A DNA stretch of 6,298 bases, taken from assembly GCA_019056875.1 (NCBI GenBank), contig DXJA01000238.1:1-6298 (forward strand), given 5' to 3'. A program made the translations under genes and the position numbers. The notes under the pieces were generated by a model, which saw only the letters and a list, made by a program, of their open reading frames with translations, was not told the origin of the DNA and did not search any database. Shown here piece after piece: positions 1-5,267 of the stretch (position 1 is its first letter; each line of letters starts with the position of its first letter). The stretch comes from Candidatus Jordarchaeum madagascarense. GTDB taxonomy: Archaea > Asgardarchaeota > Jordiarchaeia > Jordiarchaeales > Jordiarchaeaceae.

Positions 1-116
1 ATCTAATATTTAAAATCATCGATTAATCTTAATGAATCTAAATTCAAGTTCAACCTATTTTTCTAATCTTTTTACCTCCCATAATGGTTGTTTTTTTGTG
101 AAAAATTCCTTTTATG

Positions 117-128
117 AAATATATTTTT
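117..128 (+). promoter_or_regulatory. TATA-like promoter element for the 151-411 gene
   Basis: The A/T-only run AAATATATTTTT is centred about 28 bases upstream of the TTG at 151. Archaeal TATA boxes usually lie about 26 bases upstream of transcription start, so the transcript would begin at or next to the start codon and be leaderless. No Shine-Dalgarno match precedes 151, which agrees with this. The surrounding DNA is very A+T-rich, so a chance match is possible. The remainder of bases 1-150 shows no gene. Confidence 0.4.
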
Positions 129-150
129 AAGCGACAAACCATTTTTTCAC

Positions 151-411
151 TTGGCGATATATTTGCAAAAAAAAGAAAGAGATAAAAGAAAAATATTCGA
201 AGAGGATGAAACGCATCGGAAATACGAGCGAGAAACTGAGAATATTTACGACGATGAGCAGCGGGAGAAAATGTTAGAAGACGACGAGATCACCTGGGCA
301 GAAGCCGCTTTCATGGAGGGCAGAGAGGAAAAACCTTGGAAAAGAAAATACAAACCACACACAGACACCACCTCCGTGCAAACAGCCGAAGATGATTACT
401 TTGAAGATTAA
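151..411 (+). CDS. Small highly charged protein of unknown function
   Basis: This 86-residue protein is not assigned to a family. It is dominated by charged residues (Lys/Arg/Glu/Asp) over residues 7-45. A segment around residues 46-59 (EITWAEAAFMEGRE) follows, then a basic patch (KPWKRKYK) and an acidic C-terminus ending DDYFED. It has no signal peptide, membrane segment or cysteines. The first part could form a charged helix or coiled coil. The EIT...EAAFM.G segment resembles a motif I associate with small conserved archaeal proteins, but this is memory and is not verified. There is no ATG before residue 41. TTG at 151 fits leaderless expression from the TATA-like element near 122; TTG at 163 is the alternative and would drop four residues. 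The frame is closed by TGA at 115. It appears to be transcribed alone. Confidence 0.65.
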   Translation: MAIYLQKKERDKRKIFEEDETHRKYERETENIYDDEQREKMLEDDEITWAEAAFMEGREEKPWKRKYKPHTDTTSVQTAEDDYFED

Positions 412-556
412 AGCTCATAAATATACAAAATTTGGGAAAAAAGAGAATTAGAAGAAATAAGCCTCTTCTCTTCGGAAAATGGATAATATTTCGCCGTCAA
501 ACTATGGTCTTATATTATACTCTATTTCGCGTTTTAAAGTTTATTTTTTCTTTTAG

Positions 557-646
557 AAGCCAAATCATTCAGATTTAAGAGGCATATTAGCTAGTAATGT
601 GATCGGGTCTAATGTAGCACAATCATCAGCATATGAAAACTTATAA
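557..646 (+). other. Short protein-like open frame, possible gene remnant
   Basis: The 290 bases between 412 and 701 hold no full gene, only A/T-rich DNA with a T-rich tract at about 541-554. Between TAG at 554 and TAA at 644 the plus strand stays open for 29 codons and reads like a protein end, with the core ILASNVIGSNVAQSSAYENL. The only possible internal start is a GTG at 599. The GSN(V/I) pattern is seen in cation/Ca2+ exchangers, but the stretch is far too short to assign. It may be a remnant or chance; the opposite strand is also open for part of it. Confidence 0.18.
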
Positions 647-701
647 AAAAGAGAGAGTTTTCAATTATTACTTCTTTAAACTTCGTATTTTCAAAGAATT
701 T

Positions 702-995
702 TCAGCTCGTAGGTGCATACTTTCTCTTTTTTTCCACATTAATATTTCCAACTTCACCTAGACCCATAGCACCTATAAGCCCTGATGCAATGAGGGCTGA
801 AATACATATGGGGCAAGTGTTGTATCCCAAGGATTTTCCGTAGTCGGCTAGTTCCTGGTACATACAGTTGGTTATTTTCCATTCAAAATTATTTCCAGAG
901 TATTCGCCTTCTGCTAGATTTGTACATTTGACACGTCCCCGCCCATCAAGAATCCGCTCCCTAGACAGATTCGGCTTCGTAATTTCATTCCCCAT
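702..995 (-). CDS. Small four-cysteine protein of unknown function, intact copy
   Basis: The product is 97 residues with cysteines at 24 (KCTNL), 44 (NCMYQE), 61 and 64 (TCPIC). The CxxC motif is followed by a small-residue, hydrophobic stretch (ISALIASGLIGAMGLG) and a short basic tail. The spacing suggests a metal-binding or redox domain. It superficially recalls the cysteine-bearing C-terminal parts of archaeal ATC-hydrolase-like or V4R-like small domains, but I cannot assign a family. A TTG at 1025 would extend it by 10 residues. The ATG at 995 is preferred because the stretch AGGTGGAGGGTG lies immediately upstream and gives a strong ribosome-binding match. A clear paralogue, damaged at its 5' end, lies at 5934-6218: the NFGKSQGYKTCALC region there matches DYGKSLGYNTCPIC here. 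The gene is divergent from the MscS gene, with a dyad in the gap. Confidence 0.75.
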   Translation of the reverse strand: MGNEITKPNLSRERILDGRGRVKCTNLAEGEYSGNNFEWKITNCMYQELADYGKSLGYNTCPICISALIASGLIGAMGLGEVGNINVEKKRKYAPTS

Positions 996-997
996 CA

Positions 998-1007
998 CCC
1001 TCCACCT
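998..1007 (-). promoter_or_regulatory. Ribosome binding site deciding the start at 995
   Basis: On the minus strand the bases read AGGTGGAGGG, ending three bases before the ATG at 995-993. This is a strong purine-rich match to the archaeal anti-Shine-Dalgarno sequence. It lies inside the longer TTG-initiated frame that begins at 1025, so it argues for the internal ATG as the true start. Confidence 0.55.
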
Positions 1008-1022
1008 AACCTGAAAAGCATT

Positions 1023-1042
1023 CAAAACTAAAATCAGTTTTG
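1023..1042. promoter_or_regulatory. 20-bp dyad, candidate operator between divergent genes
   Basis: CAAAACT and AGTTTTG form a perfect 7+7 inverted repeat around a 6-base spacer (AAAATC). The dyad sits in the intergenic gap, 27 bases upstream of the ATG at 995 and about 90 bases upstream of the MscS start. Its size and spacing fit a dimeric repressor site controlling the minus-strand gene. No regulator gene is adjacent, and A/T-rich DNA produces such repeats by chance. Confidence 0.25.
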
Positions 1043-1071
1043 TACCAACCCAACCGATTGCCTGTGGTAAA

Positions 1072-1079
1072 TTATTTAA
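1072..1079. promoter_or_regulatory. TATA-like element between divergent genes
   Basis: TTATTTAA lies inside AAATTATTTAAG and is close to symmetric, so it could act in either direction. Read rightward, transcription would start near 1100, leaving a leader of about 30 bases that holds the GGGAGGT ahead of the MscS gene. Read leftward, it would give a leader of about 55 bases for the four-cysteine protein gene and place the dyad at 1023-1042 just downstream of the start point. Confidence 0.25.
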
Positions 1080-1116
1080 GTCTGAATTCTTCTAACCTTT
1101 TAATAAAGACAAACTT

Positions 1117-1123
1117 GGGAGGT
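1117..1123 (+). promoter_or_regulatory. Ribosome binding site for the MscS gene
   Basis: GGGAGGT is a full-strength Shine-Dalgarno match seven bases before the TTG at 1131. The spacing to the ATG at 1137 would be 13 bases, which is too long. This selects the TTG as the start. Confidence 0.6.
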
Positions 1124-1130
1124 AGGCTCT

Positions 1131-2078
1131 TTGCAGATGTTTATACCCCTATACGTAATATTCGGGATACCCCAAAGCTACTGGGATCTCCCATCTACTC
1201 CGAGCTTTTGGGGGTTCTTAATACTTATCGCAGGATTGATAGTAGTTGAACGGGTCATTTCATGGGTTGCTAGGAGAACCGTTGTGAGATTGAATCTACC
1301 CAAGTCTGCTGCAAACAATCTTATAATTGTAGTCAGATTGATTATGGTTGTTATAGCTGTTACGGCTGCTTTGCCCTTGTTTGGTGTCCTTGTTCCTTCA
1401 GAGCTATTGGTGGCTTTAACTGCCTCGTTAGCAACAGCAATTGCACTATTCATATCTTTCTCACTCACCAATGTTGTTGCTGGAATCTACCTTTTAATCA
1501 CAAGACCCTTTGCAGTTGGTGACTACGTTAAAATAGGAGATGTTGAGGGAATAGTTGAAGAGTTATCGATCAACTATACCACAATTTACACTCCAGGTAG
1601 ATTTTTTGCGGTCTTGCCCAACCAAACGGTTCTTAACAATCCAATAATTAATTATAGGATAAGAGAAAGGTTCTACGAATTTGAAGACGAGAAAGCTAGG
1701 AAAAAAAAGAAGACCCCAGAACCTGAAGAATTAGCGGTACAAACAAAAAAATCTAGTCGAGCAAGAAGATTATTTTTAAGAAAAAAAGTGGAAGAAATCA
1801 CAGAATCCATTATTGCGGATAAACTGTATGGTTACATTTTTGAGGTGGTAGTTCGATTCGATGATTTTGACCAGGAAAAACTGGAAAGCAGGTTTGATAA
1901 AGTTACTGAAAAGTGGATAAAAGTTTTTGGGTACAGACCAAGTTATCATATCTGGAAAATAGATTGGAATTTGTTATACCGTTTCAGAATAACTGTTGAA
2001 GATCCAGTCAAAATATTGGACCACCGTAATGACTTCTTAGAAGACCTCCTACGCGCCATTAGACCTGAAAAAAAATAA
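1131..2078 (+). CDS. MscS-family small-conductance mechanosensitive channel
   Basis: This 315-residue membrane protein has the MscS layout. Predicted membrane helices are at about 26-47, 61-86 and 90-125. The third is the Ala/Gly/Ser-rich pore helix (ALTASLATAIALF) running into LTNVVAGIYLLITRPF. Next is the MscS beta domain (about 126-175) with RPFAVGDYVKIGDVEGIVEE, NYTTI and LPNQTVLNNPIINY. Residues about 182-228 form a very charged linker with runs of Lys and Arg, and 230-310 form the cytoplasmic alpha/beta C-terminal domain. Such channels open under membrane tension to release solutes during hypo-osmotic shock, assembling as heptamers. The charged linker is longer than in E. coli MscS. The start is TTG at 1131, chosen from the Shine-Dalgarno spacing. 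The gene is followed by a hairpin and T-rich tract. Confidence 0.92.
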   Translation: MQMFIPLYVIFGIPQSYWDLPSTPSFWGFLILIAGLIVVERVISWVARRTVVRLNLPKSAANNLIIVVRLIMVVIAVTAALPLFGVLVPSELLVALTASLATAIALFISFSLTNVVAGIYLLITRPFAVGDYVKIGDVEGIVEELSINYTTIYTPGRFFAVLPNQTVLNNPIINYRIRERFYEFEDEKARKKKKTPEPEELAVQTKKSSRARRLFLRKKVEEITESIIADKLYGYIFEVVVRFDDFDQEKLESRFDKVTEKWIKVFGYRPSYHIWKIDWNLLYRFRITVEDPVKILDHRNDFLEDLLRAIRPEKK

Positions 2079-2152
2079 AAGATATCTATACGCCCTCCTC
2101 AAAAAAACTCACCACAAATCCTAGACTACCATTGAGAAATTAAGGAAGGGTA

Positions 2153-2226
2153 TTTCCAAAAAGTCCTGGTATGAGGTGCTAGATTAGAGGCTCTTATCAC
2201 CAAATTATTTTTTTATTTTTTGGAAA
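2153..2226. terminator. Nested hairpin with T-rich tract between convergent genes
   Basis: An outer perfect 10-bp stem pairs 2153-2162 (TTTCCAAAAA) with 2217-2226 (TTTTTGGAAA). Inside it, TGGTATGAGG at 2167-2176 pairs with 2192-2202, with one bulged base and G-T pairs. The run at 2205-2221 is almost all T. Its position between the plus-strand MscS gene and the minus-strand ATPase gene suits a terminator, mainly for the plus strand. A small structured RNA is the alternative. Confidence 0.45.
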
Positions 2227-2353
2227 GAATATTGAAAGATTCTACTGAAAGAAAGTCTCAAAAGAGATTTGGAAATCGACATGAATACCCACTTTTGAAA
2301 GCCAGTGTAAAATTTTTAGTTTGATAACTTCCTTCTGGCTCTATTGGTAAAAA

Positions 2354-3298
2354 TCATTCAACTTTTACATCTTCTGAGATTCGGTGATCCTTCTCTTTGA
2401 ATCTTTCTTCAACATAGTCTACTATTGGGCTTAATTTTTTACTTAGGATGTCGATGTCCTTTTTTTCTTCTGAAACTAGGGAAGGCACCCGGATGGTTTT
2501 AATATTCTTAGAGTATTCCAGTATGTTTTCAGCCCTTAAGCTTAGGGGATCCCTCCCCGAGTCTTTCATAAATTTGATAATCTGGGAGAATCGCTCCGGC
2601 TCATAGAAAATTGTGATTCCGGGGGCAACGCCAATAACCAGATCGTAATTAAGGTCGGGATTAGGGCAAACCGCATCATTATATCCCTCAATTAACACAT
2701 TTCCATGTTCTTCGCAGACTTTTCTGTAACAACTTAGTATCGCTTTAGATGAGAGGTTCTCGTATACTTGATTCCACTTTTCTAATGAGTCGATTTGAAT
2801 AGTTTCAGAGGCTTTACCTATAACATCCTTCACGAAAGTTTCCTCTGAAAACAGCACATCTTTGATTCCGACCGAATTGATGCAGATAATGTTATTGATG
2901 ATATCTGAATCGTAAATAGTGTATCTCTCCATTACCAGATGGGTGAAGGTAGGGTAATCATCGATATAGAATTGGTTCCAATTCTTTCCAAATAGATAGT
3001 TGTCTATTTTGAGGGGGGTCATAAGCGCATCAACGGGATTTGTTAAAACGTATGGCAAAGTATCTCCACCGCGGGCCTCCGTCAGCTTCATAATATCCTC
3101 ACAGAATAATTGGCTCTCCTCCCTACACTTCAGAAAAGCGTCGTACTGATACCAGTAATTATGGCCCGAGCGGGGTTTAAAAACACCCACACCTAAACCT
3201 CTGTTGATTAAGCCCCGTACAATAGCTCTGCTAGTAAGTGTTTTACCGGGCGATTCAGGCAGAAGGCCGAACACGAAAATAGAGGTCAAAGGAGTCAC
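2354..3298 (-). CDS. BioD/CobQ-like P-loop ATPase of unknown specificity, deviant Walker A
   Basis: Counting from the GTG at 3298, the 314-residue protein begins with a strand (TSIFVFG, 5-11) and a P-loop LLPESPGKT (12-20). This departs from GxxxxGK[ST]: the first Gly is replaced by Leu, but GKT is kept. It continues with VGVFKPRSGHN (37-47), a tyrosine/cysteine-rich region with CREE and CED motifs (58-68), TNPVDALMTPL (86-96), GNVLIEGYND (199-208) and DLVIGVAPGITIFY (219-232). A P-loop, then a KP motif, then an [IV]EG motif is the order seen in dethiobiotin-synthetase-like and CobQ-like ATP-dependent enzymes. I infer that fold but cannot name a substrate. The frame can be extended to TTG at 3349, adding 17 residues. 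The GTG was preferred because the first strand usually lies near the N-terminus in this fold; no good ribosome binding site supports either start. It appears monocistronic. Confidence 0.7.
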   Translation of the reverse strand: MTPLTSIFVFGLLPESPGKTLTSRAIVRGLINRGLGVGVFKPRSGHNYWYQYDAFLKCREESQLFCEDIMKLTEARGGDTLPYVLTNPVDALMTPLKIDNYLFGKNWNQFYIDDYPTFTHLVMERYTIYDSDIINNIICINSVGIKDVLFSEETFVKDVIGKASETIQIDSLEKWNQVYENLSSKAILSCYRKVCEEHGNVLIEGYNDAVCPNPDLNYDLVIGVAPGITIFYEPERFSQIIKFMKDSGRDPLSLRAENILEYSKNIKTIRVPSLVSEEKKDIDILSKKLSPIVDYVEERFKEKDHRISEDVKVE

Positions 3299-3353
3299 CC
3301 ACAAACAGGAATTATTTTTTCTGAATTCTTTGTAAAACGAAATTATCAAGTTT

Positions 3354-3419
3354 ATTATGTTTTTCCTTTTTTGAAGATGTTAAAAAAATAATATAGCAAA
3401 CGAAAAATAAAAACATAAT
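3354..3419. repeat. Inverted repeat flanking the ATPase promoter region
   Basis: ATTATGTTTTT at 3354-3364 and AAAAACATAAT at 3409-3419 are perfect 11-bp inverted copies 44 bases apart. A minus-strand TATA-like element (CTATATTA, at about 3389-3396) lies between them, upstream of the ATPase gene. The repeat could be a pair of regulator half-sites or a stem in the leader. A+T richness makes coincidence possible. Confidence 0.25.
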
Positions 3420-3424
3420 CACAA

Positions 3425-3532
3425 TTATTCAAGATTGTCTATAAAACACATAATTACTGATTTAAAAACCAAGGGGGCGGATCGCTTAGACATCTGAGTA
3501 TACTTCCTTACGTTCAACCTCTTATTTTTCAC
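3425..3532 (-). CDS. Possible 35-residue basic peptide after hepT
   Basis: A minus-strand GTG at 3532 shares its G with the hepT stop codon TAG (TAGTG) and opens a 35-codon frame ending at TAA 3425-3427. The peptide begins MKNKRLNVRKYTQ, is Lys/Arg-rich at first, and then carries a short hydrophobic run (SVIMCFI). The stop-start overlap would permit translational coupling. The frame is short, unrecognised and without its own ribosome binding site, so it may be chance. The remainder of 3350-3531 holds only the ATPase upstream region. Confidence 0.2.
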   Translation of the reverse strand: MKNKRLNVRKYTQMSKRSAPLVFKSVIMCFIDNLE

Positions 3533-3954
3533 TAGTCTTCTTTTATATAGTTTGAGATGTGCTTGGCGAATTTTTCCAAATCTCCAAGGTTGTTCTTCAA
3601 TATGTCGTAAACATGGTCGAGATCTATTTCTAGGTATATATGAACGAGCAGGTTTCGGAACCTAGCCATTTTGATGAGTTGAGACGCAAACTCTTCAGGT
3701 ATTACGTTGTTTTCTCCTAGTACTCTGAAGACATCTGCATAGTCTTCAGGTCTACGAAGCCCCTCGGAAGCGATTATGTGGCTTCCAACGTCGATACAGC
3801 ACTCGATTGCAAGTTGAAGAAATCGCTCAGCGCTCCCATAATGTTCAGGATTTGATTTAAACTCTTCAAGTTTGTACCTAGAGATGTGCTTTAGAATTTT
3901 TAAATACTGTTGGAGTTTCGACAGTTTAGCTTTAACTACCTCTGGGTTAGTCAG
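3532..3954 (-). CDS. hepT: HepT-type HEPN ribonuclease toxin
   Basis: The 140-codon frame encodes an all-helical HEPN (DUF86) protein. It has a first helix from about residue 8 to 33, a helix with FLQLAIECCIDVGSHIIASEG (45-65), then YADVFRVLGENNVIPEEFA. The catalytic segment is MARFRNLLVHIYLEID, containing R100-x4-H105-x-Y107. The Rx4-6H pair is the metal-independent RNase site of HEPN toxins. In HepT proteins the tyrosine of RX4HXY is the residue AMPylated by the MntA antitoxin, and both parts are present here. The frame has no ATG, GTG or TTG near its start. It opens right after TGA at 3957-3955 with CTG ACT AAC CCA GAG, so I mark the CTG at 3954 as the earliest codon. It overlaps the last eight bases of mntA. 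An out-of-frame ATG at 3958 with good Shine-Dalgarno spacing suggests a frame lesion. Confidence 0.8.
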   Translation of the reverse strand: MTNPEVVKAKLSKLQQYLKILKHISRYKLEEFKSNPEHYGSAERFLQLAIECCIDVGSHIIASEGLRRPEDYADVFRVLGENNVIPEEFASQLIKMARFRNLLVHIYLEIDLDHVYDILKNNLGDLEKFAKHISNYIKED

Positions 3955-4408
3955 TCATCCTTCCCTCCTCGATTCTTTTCATAAGATGGTGGTAGTACTC
4001 GTCAAGTACGTATTTAAAGTCGAAGTACTCCATCATTGTGCCCGCTTCAAAATCTACTCTCATATCCTCATCAGAGCAGTAAGCCAAACACCCATCTCTA
4101 ACAACCTCATACCTAAAAACCACAGGAGTCTCGTTTAGAACCCTAACTTCAACCTTTGGATGTTTAAGAATTTTTGAGATTCTATCCATCAACTCAAGTT
4201 TAACATGGAGATACTTTTCTCTGGGAACATCCTCAGCCAGAATGACCCCGATATCAACATCACTAAATGGGGACGGTTCCTCCCTAGCGTAGCTCCCATA
4301 AAGGTATACCACAGCTACGCCCAATTCTCTGTAAACTTCTATTAAATGCACATTGCCCAGCTTTTCAAGAATCTCCTCTCTAGAAAGATTCGCATTAGTG
4401 AATTTCAA
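3947..4408 (-). CDS. mntA: MntA-type minimal nucleotidyltransferase antitoxin
   Basis: The 153-residue protein carries the polymerase-beta-superfamily signature GSYAREEPSPFSDVD at residues 38-52, that is GS-x10-DxD with aspartates 50 and 52. The third acidic position on the following strand appears to be Glu87 in KVEVRVLNE, where Asp is commoner. The C-terminal half (RYEVVRDGCLAYCSDED, then helices) is typical of MntA antitoxins. In studied pairs MntA uses ATP to AMPylate a tyrosine of HepT and so inactivates the RNase; the partner gene follows immediately, so the same is inferred here. The start is TTG at 4408, leaving about 37 residues before the GS motif, usual for the family; GTG at 4351 would leave too few. 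A weak TATA-like ATTTAAGT lies about 30-37 bases upstream (4438-4445). The frame ends at TAA 3947-3949, overlapping hepT. Confidence 0.85.
   Translation of the reverse strand: MKFTNANLSREEILEKLGNVHLIEVYRELGVAVVYLYGSYAREEPSPFSDVDIGVILAEDVPREKYLHVKLELMDRISKILKHPKVEVRVLNETPVVFRYEVVRDGCLAYCSDEDMRVDFEAGTMMEYFDFKYVLDEYYHHLMKRIEEGRMTD
3949..3956 (-). repeat. Tandem GACT duplication at the mntA-hepT junction
   Basis: On the minus strand the junction reads ATG ACT GAC TAA, containing GACTGACT. Removing one GACT copy would give ATG ACT AAC CCA GAG, which starts HepT with a normal ATG. GGAGG lies five bases upstream of that ATG, a correct distance. The same removal would also put hepT in frame with mntA. 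The repeat is therefore either a slippage lesion, a sequencing error, or an unusual overlap using a CTG start. Confidence 0.5.
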
Positions 4409-4562
4409 TCACATCACAACACTAAAACCGTATCCATAACTTAAATCGATTTTGTAGCTTGAAAATATGGTTAAGGCTAACTAGCAAAAAAATCTAGGAA
4501 AACAGAGCTTAACTTTTCTCTTTGGGTAGGTACCCTAGCGTCGTAGTTTTACGCGTGCAATT

Positions 4563-4718
4563 TTGGTGGCGTCTCGTTTGTTGTGGCTTGGTTTTACCCA
4601 AGCGCATCAAGAGAAACTAACAGAATTATGGGACACCCTCGGGGAATTAACATTTAAAACTCTAATTGGAGCATTTATTGTCCTTATGCAAGTAGTCCAC
4701 TGGAGTTGTTTGCAGTGA
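4563..4718 (+). CDS. Small hydrophobic protein coupled to the GNAT gene
   Basis: A 51-codon frame starts at TTG 4563 (or GTG 4566) and ends at TGA 4716-4718. It overlaps the GNAT start by the classic GTGA arrangement. The product begins MVASRLLWLGFTQAHQEK, followed by an amphipathic stretch (LTELWDTLGELTF) and a hydrophobic helix (TLIGAFIVLMQVVHW) that could sit in a membrane. It is unrecognised. Its base composition is richer in G+C than the flanks, and the four-base overlap favours a real, translationally coupled gene. Against it, no clear promoter or strong Shine-Dalgarno precedes it, and the frame is closed by TAG only 24 bases before the TTG. The sequence between mntA and this frame (4409-4562) shows no gene. 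Confidence 0.42.
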   Translation: MVASRLLWLGFTQAHQEKLTELWDTLGELTFKTLIGAFIVLMQVVHWSCLQ

Positions 4719-5176
4719 GAATAACTTTAGCTGAAGAAAATGATATTGATAGAATTATGAATCTCGTCAAAGATTGTATAAAAAATATGGAATCCCAAGG
4801 GATTAATCGGTGGAACGACTATTATCCCCCTAGAGAGATAATTCAAGACGATATTGAAAGAGGATCCATGTATATTCTGAAGAAAAATCATGCAGTTTTA
4901 GGAATCATTTCATTGAATGAAGAGCAACCTCCTGAATATAATAGACTTAATTGGTCAACTCCACATGGTAGAATTTTAGTGATACACAGATTAGCAGTAA
5001 ATCCGATATTTCAAAAGCAAGGAATTGGAAGAAACCTAATAAATTATGCTGAAAACTATGCTATCGATAATGGGTATACCAGTATAAGATTAGATGCTTA
5101 CAGTGGTAATCCACGAGCATTAAGACTCTATGAAAAGCGTCAATACAAACGAGTTGGACAAGTATATTTCCTATGA
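4715..5176 (+). CDS. GNAT-family N-acetyltransferase, C-terminus frameshifted
   Basis: Read from GTG 4715, the 153-residue protein has a complete GNAT core. It has an N-terminal helix (ENDIDRIMNLVKDCI), INRWNDYYPP (31-39), and strands GSMYILKK and AVLGIISL. Motif A follows, with VIHRLAVNP (90-97) and the acetyl-CoA pyrophosphate loop QKQGIG (100-105). Next come SIRLDAYSGNPRALRLYEK (124-141) and a last strand YKRVGQVYF. It transfers an acetyl group from acetyl-CoA to an amine; the substrate is unknown. GTG is preferred over TTG at 4706 because GGAG at 4702-4705 is nine bases before it and the small upstream gene overlaps it by GTGA. The family's usual C-terminal tail is present in the -1 frame just past the premature TGA, so one base seems to be missing near 5167. 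The core may still fold. Confidence 0.85.
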   Translation: MRITLAEENDIDRIMNLVKDCIKNMESQGINRWNDYYPPREIIQDDIERGSMYILKKNHAVLGIISLNEEQPPEYNRLNWSTPHGRILVIHRLAVNPIFQKQGIGRNLINYAENYAIDNGYTSIRLDAYSGNPRALRLYEKRQYKRVGQVYFL

Positions 5177-5220
5177 GAGAACTCCCGTTTTACGTTTATG
5201 AGAAAATCTTAAAAAAATAA
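5167..5220 (+). pseudogene. Displaced C-terminal tail of the GNAT protein
   Basis: In the -1 frame relative to the acetyltransferase, the bases after VYF read PMRELPFYVYEKILKK and stop at TAA 5218-5220. A strand-end motif of the type F-x-x-R-E-[IL]-P-F-Y-x-Y-E-K is what this GNAT group normally carries after VYF. The tail is therefore authentic, displaced by loss of one T in the TTT run at 5167-5169. Restoring a T gives one 168-residue protein. No canonical slippery heptamer is evident, so programmed frameshifting is unlikely. Confidence 0.75.
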
Positions 5221-5253
5221 TGAAGCTAGAGAATTGTTCTGGAAACTCGTCTT

Positions 5254-5266
5254 GATTTTTAATTTT
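5254..5266 (+). terminator. T-rich tract between convergent genes
   Basis: GATTTTTAATTTT lies 34 bases after the stop of the restored GNAT frame and just before the end of the convergent DUF3467 gene. T-rich runs of this kind are enough to end transcription in many archaea. No stable hairpin precedes it. Confidence 0.3.
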
Positions 5267-5267
5267 G

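Noticed and set aside
1..19. Minus-strand ATG at 19 as the start of a gene leaving on the left
   Set aside because: Only six codons are visible, with no ribosome binding site or promoter.
1040..1249. Plus-strand open frame of 69 codons over the MscS start
   Set aside because: It overlaps the N-terminus of the clear MscS gene in another frame and has no family features.
1178..1471. Minus-strand open frame opposite MscS
   Set aside because: It is the antisense shadow of the first membrane helices, Thr/Ala-rich with no recognisable fold.
3872..4138. Plus-strand open frame opposite mntA and hepT
   Set aside because: It is antisense to two strongly supported genes.
4583..4607. GC-rich hairpin GCTTGG/CCAAGC as an RNA gene
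   Set aside because: It lies inside the small coupled frame and has no tRNA or other RNA signature.
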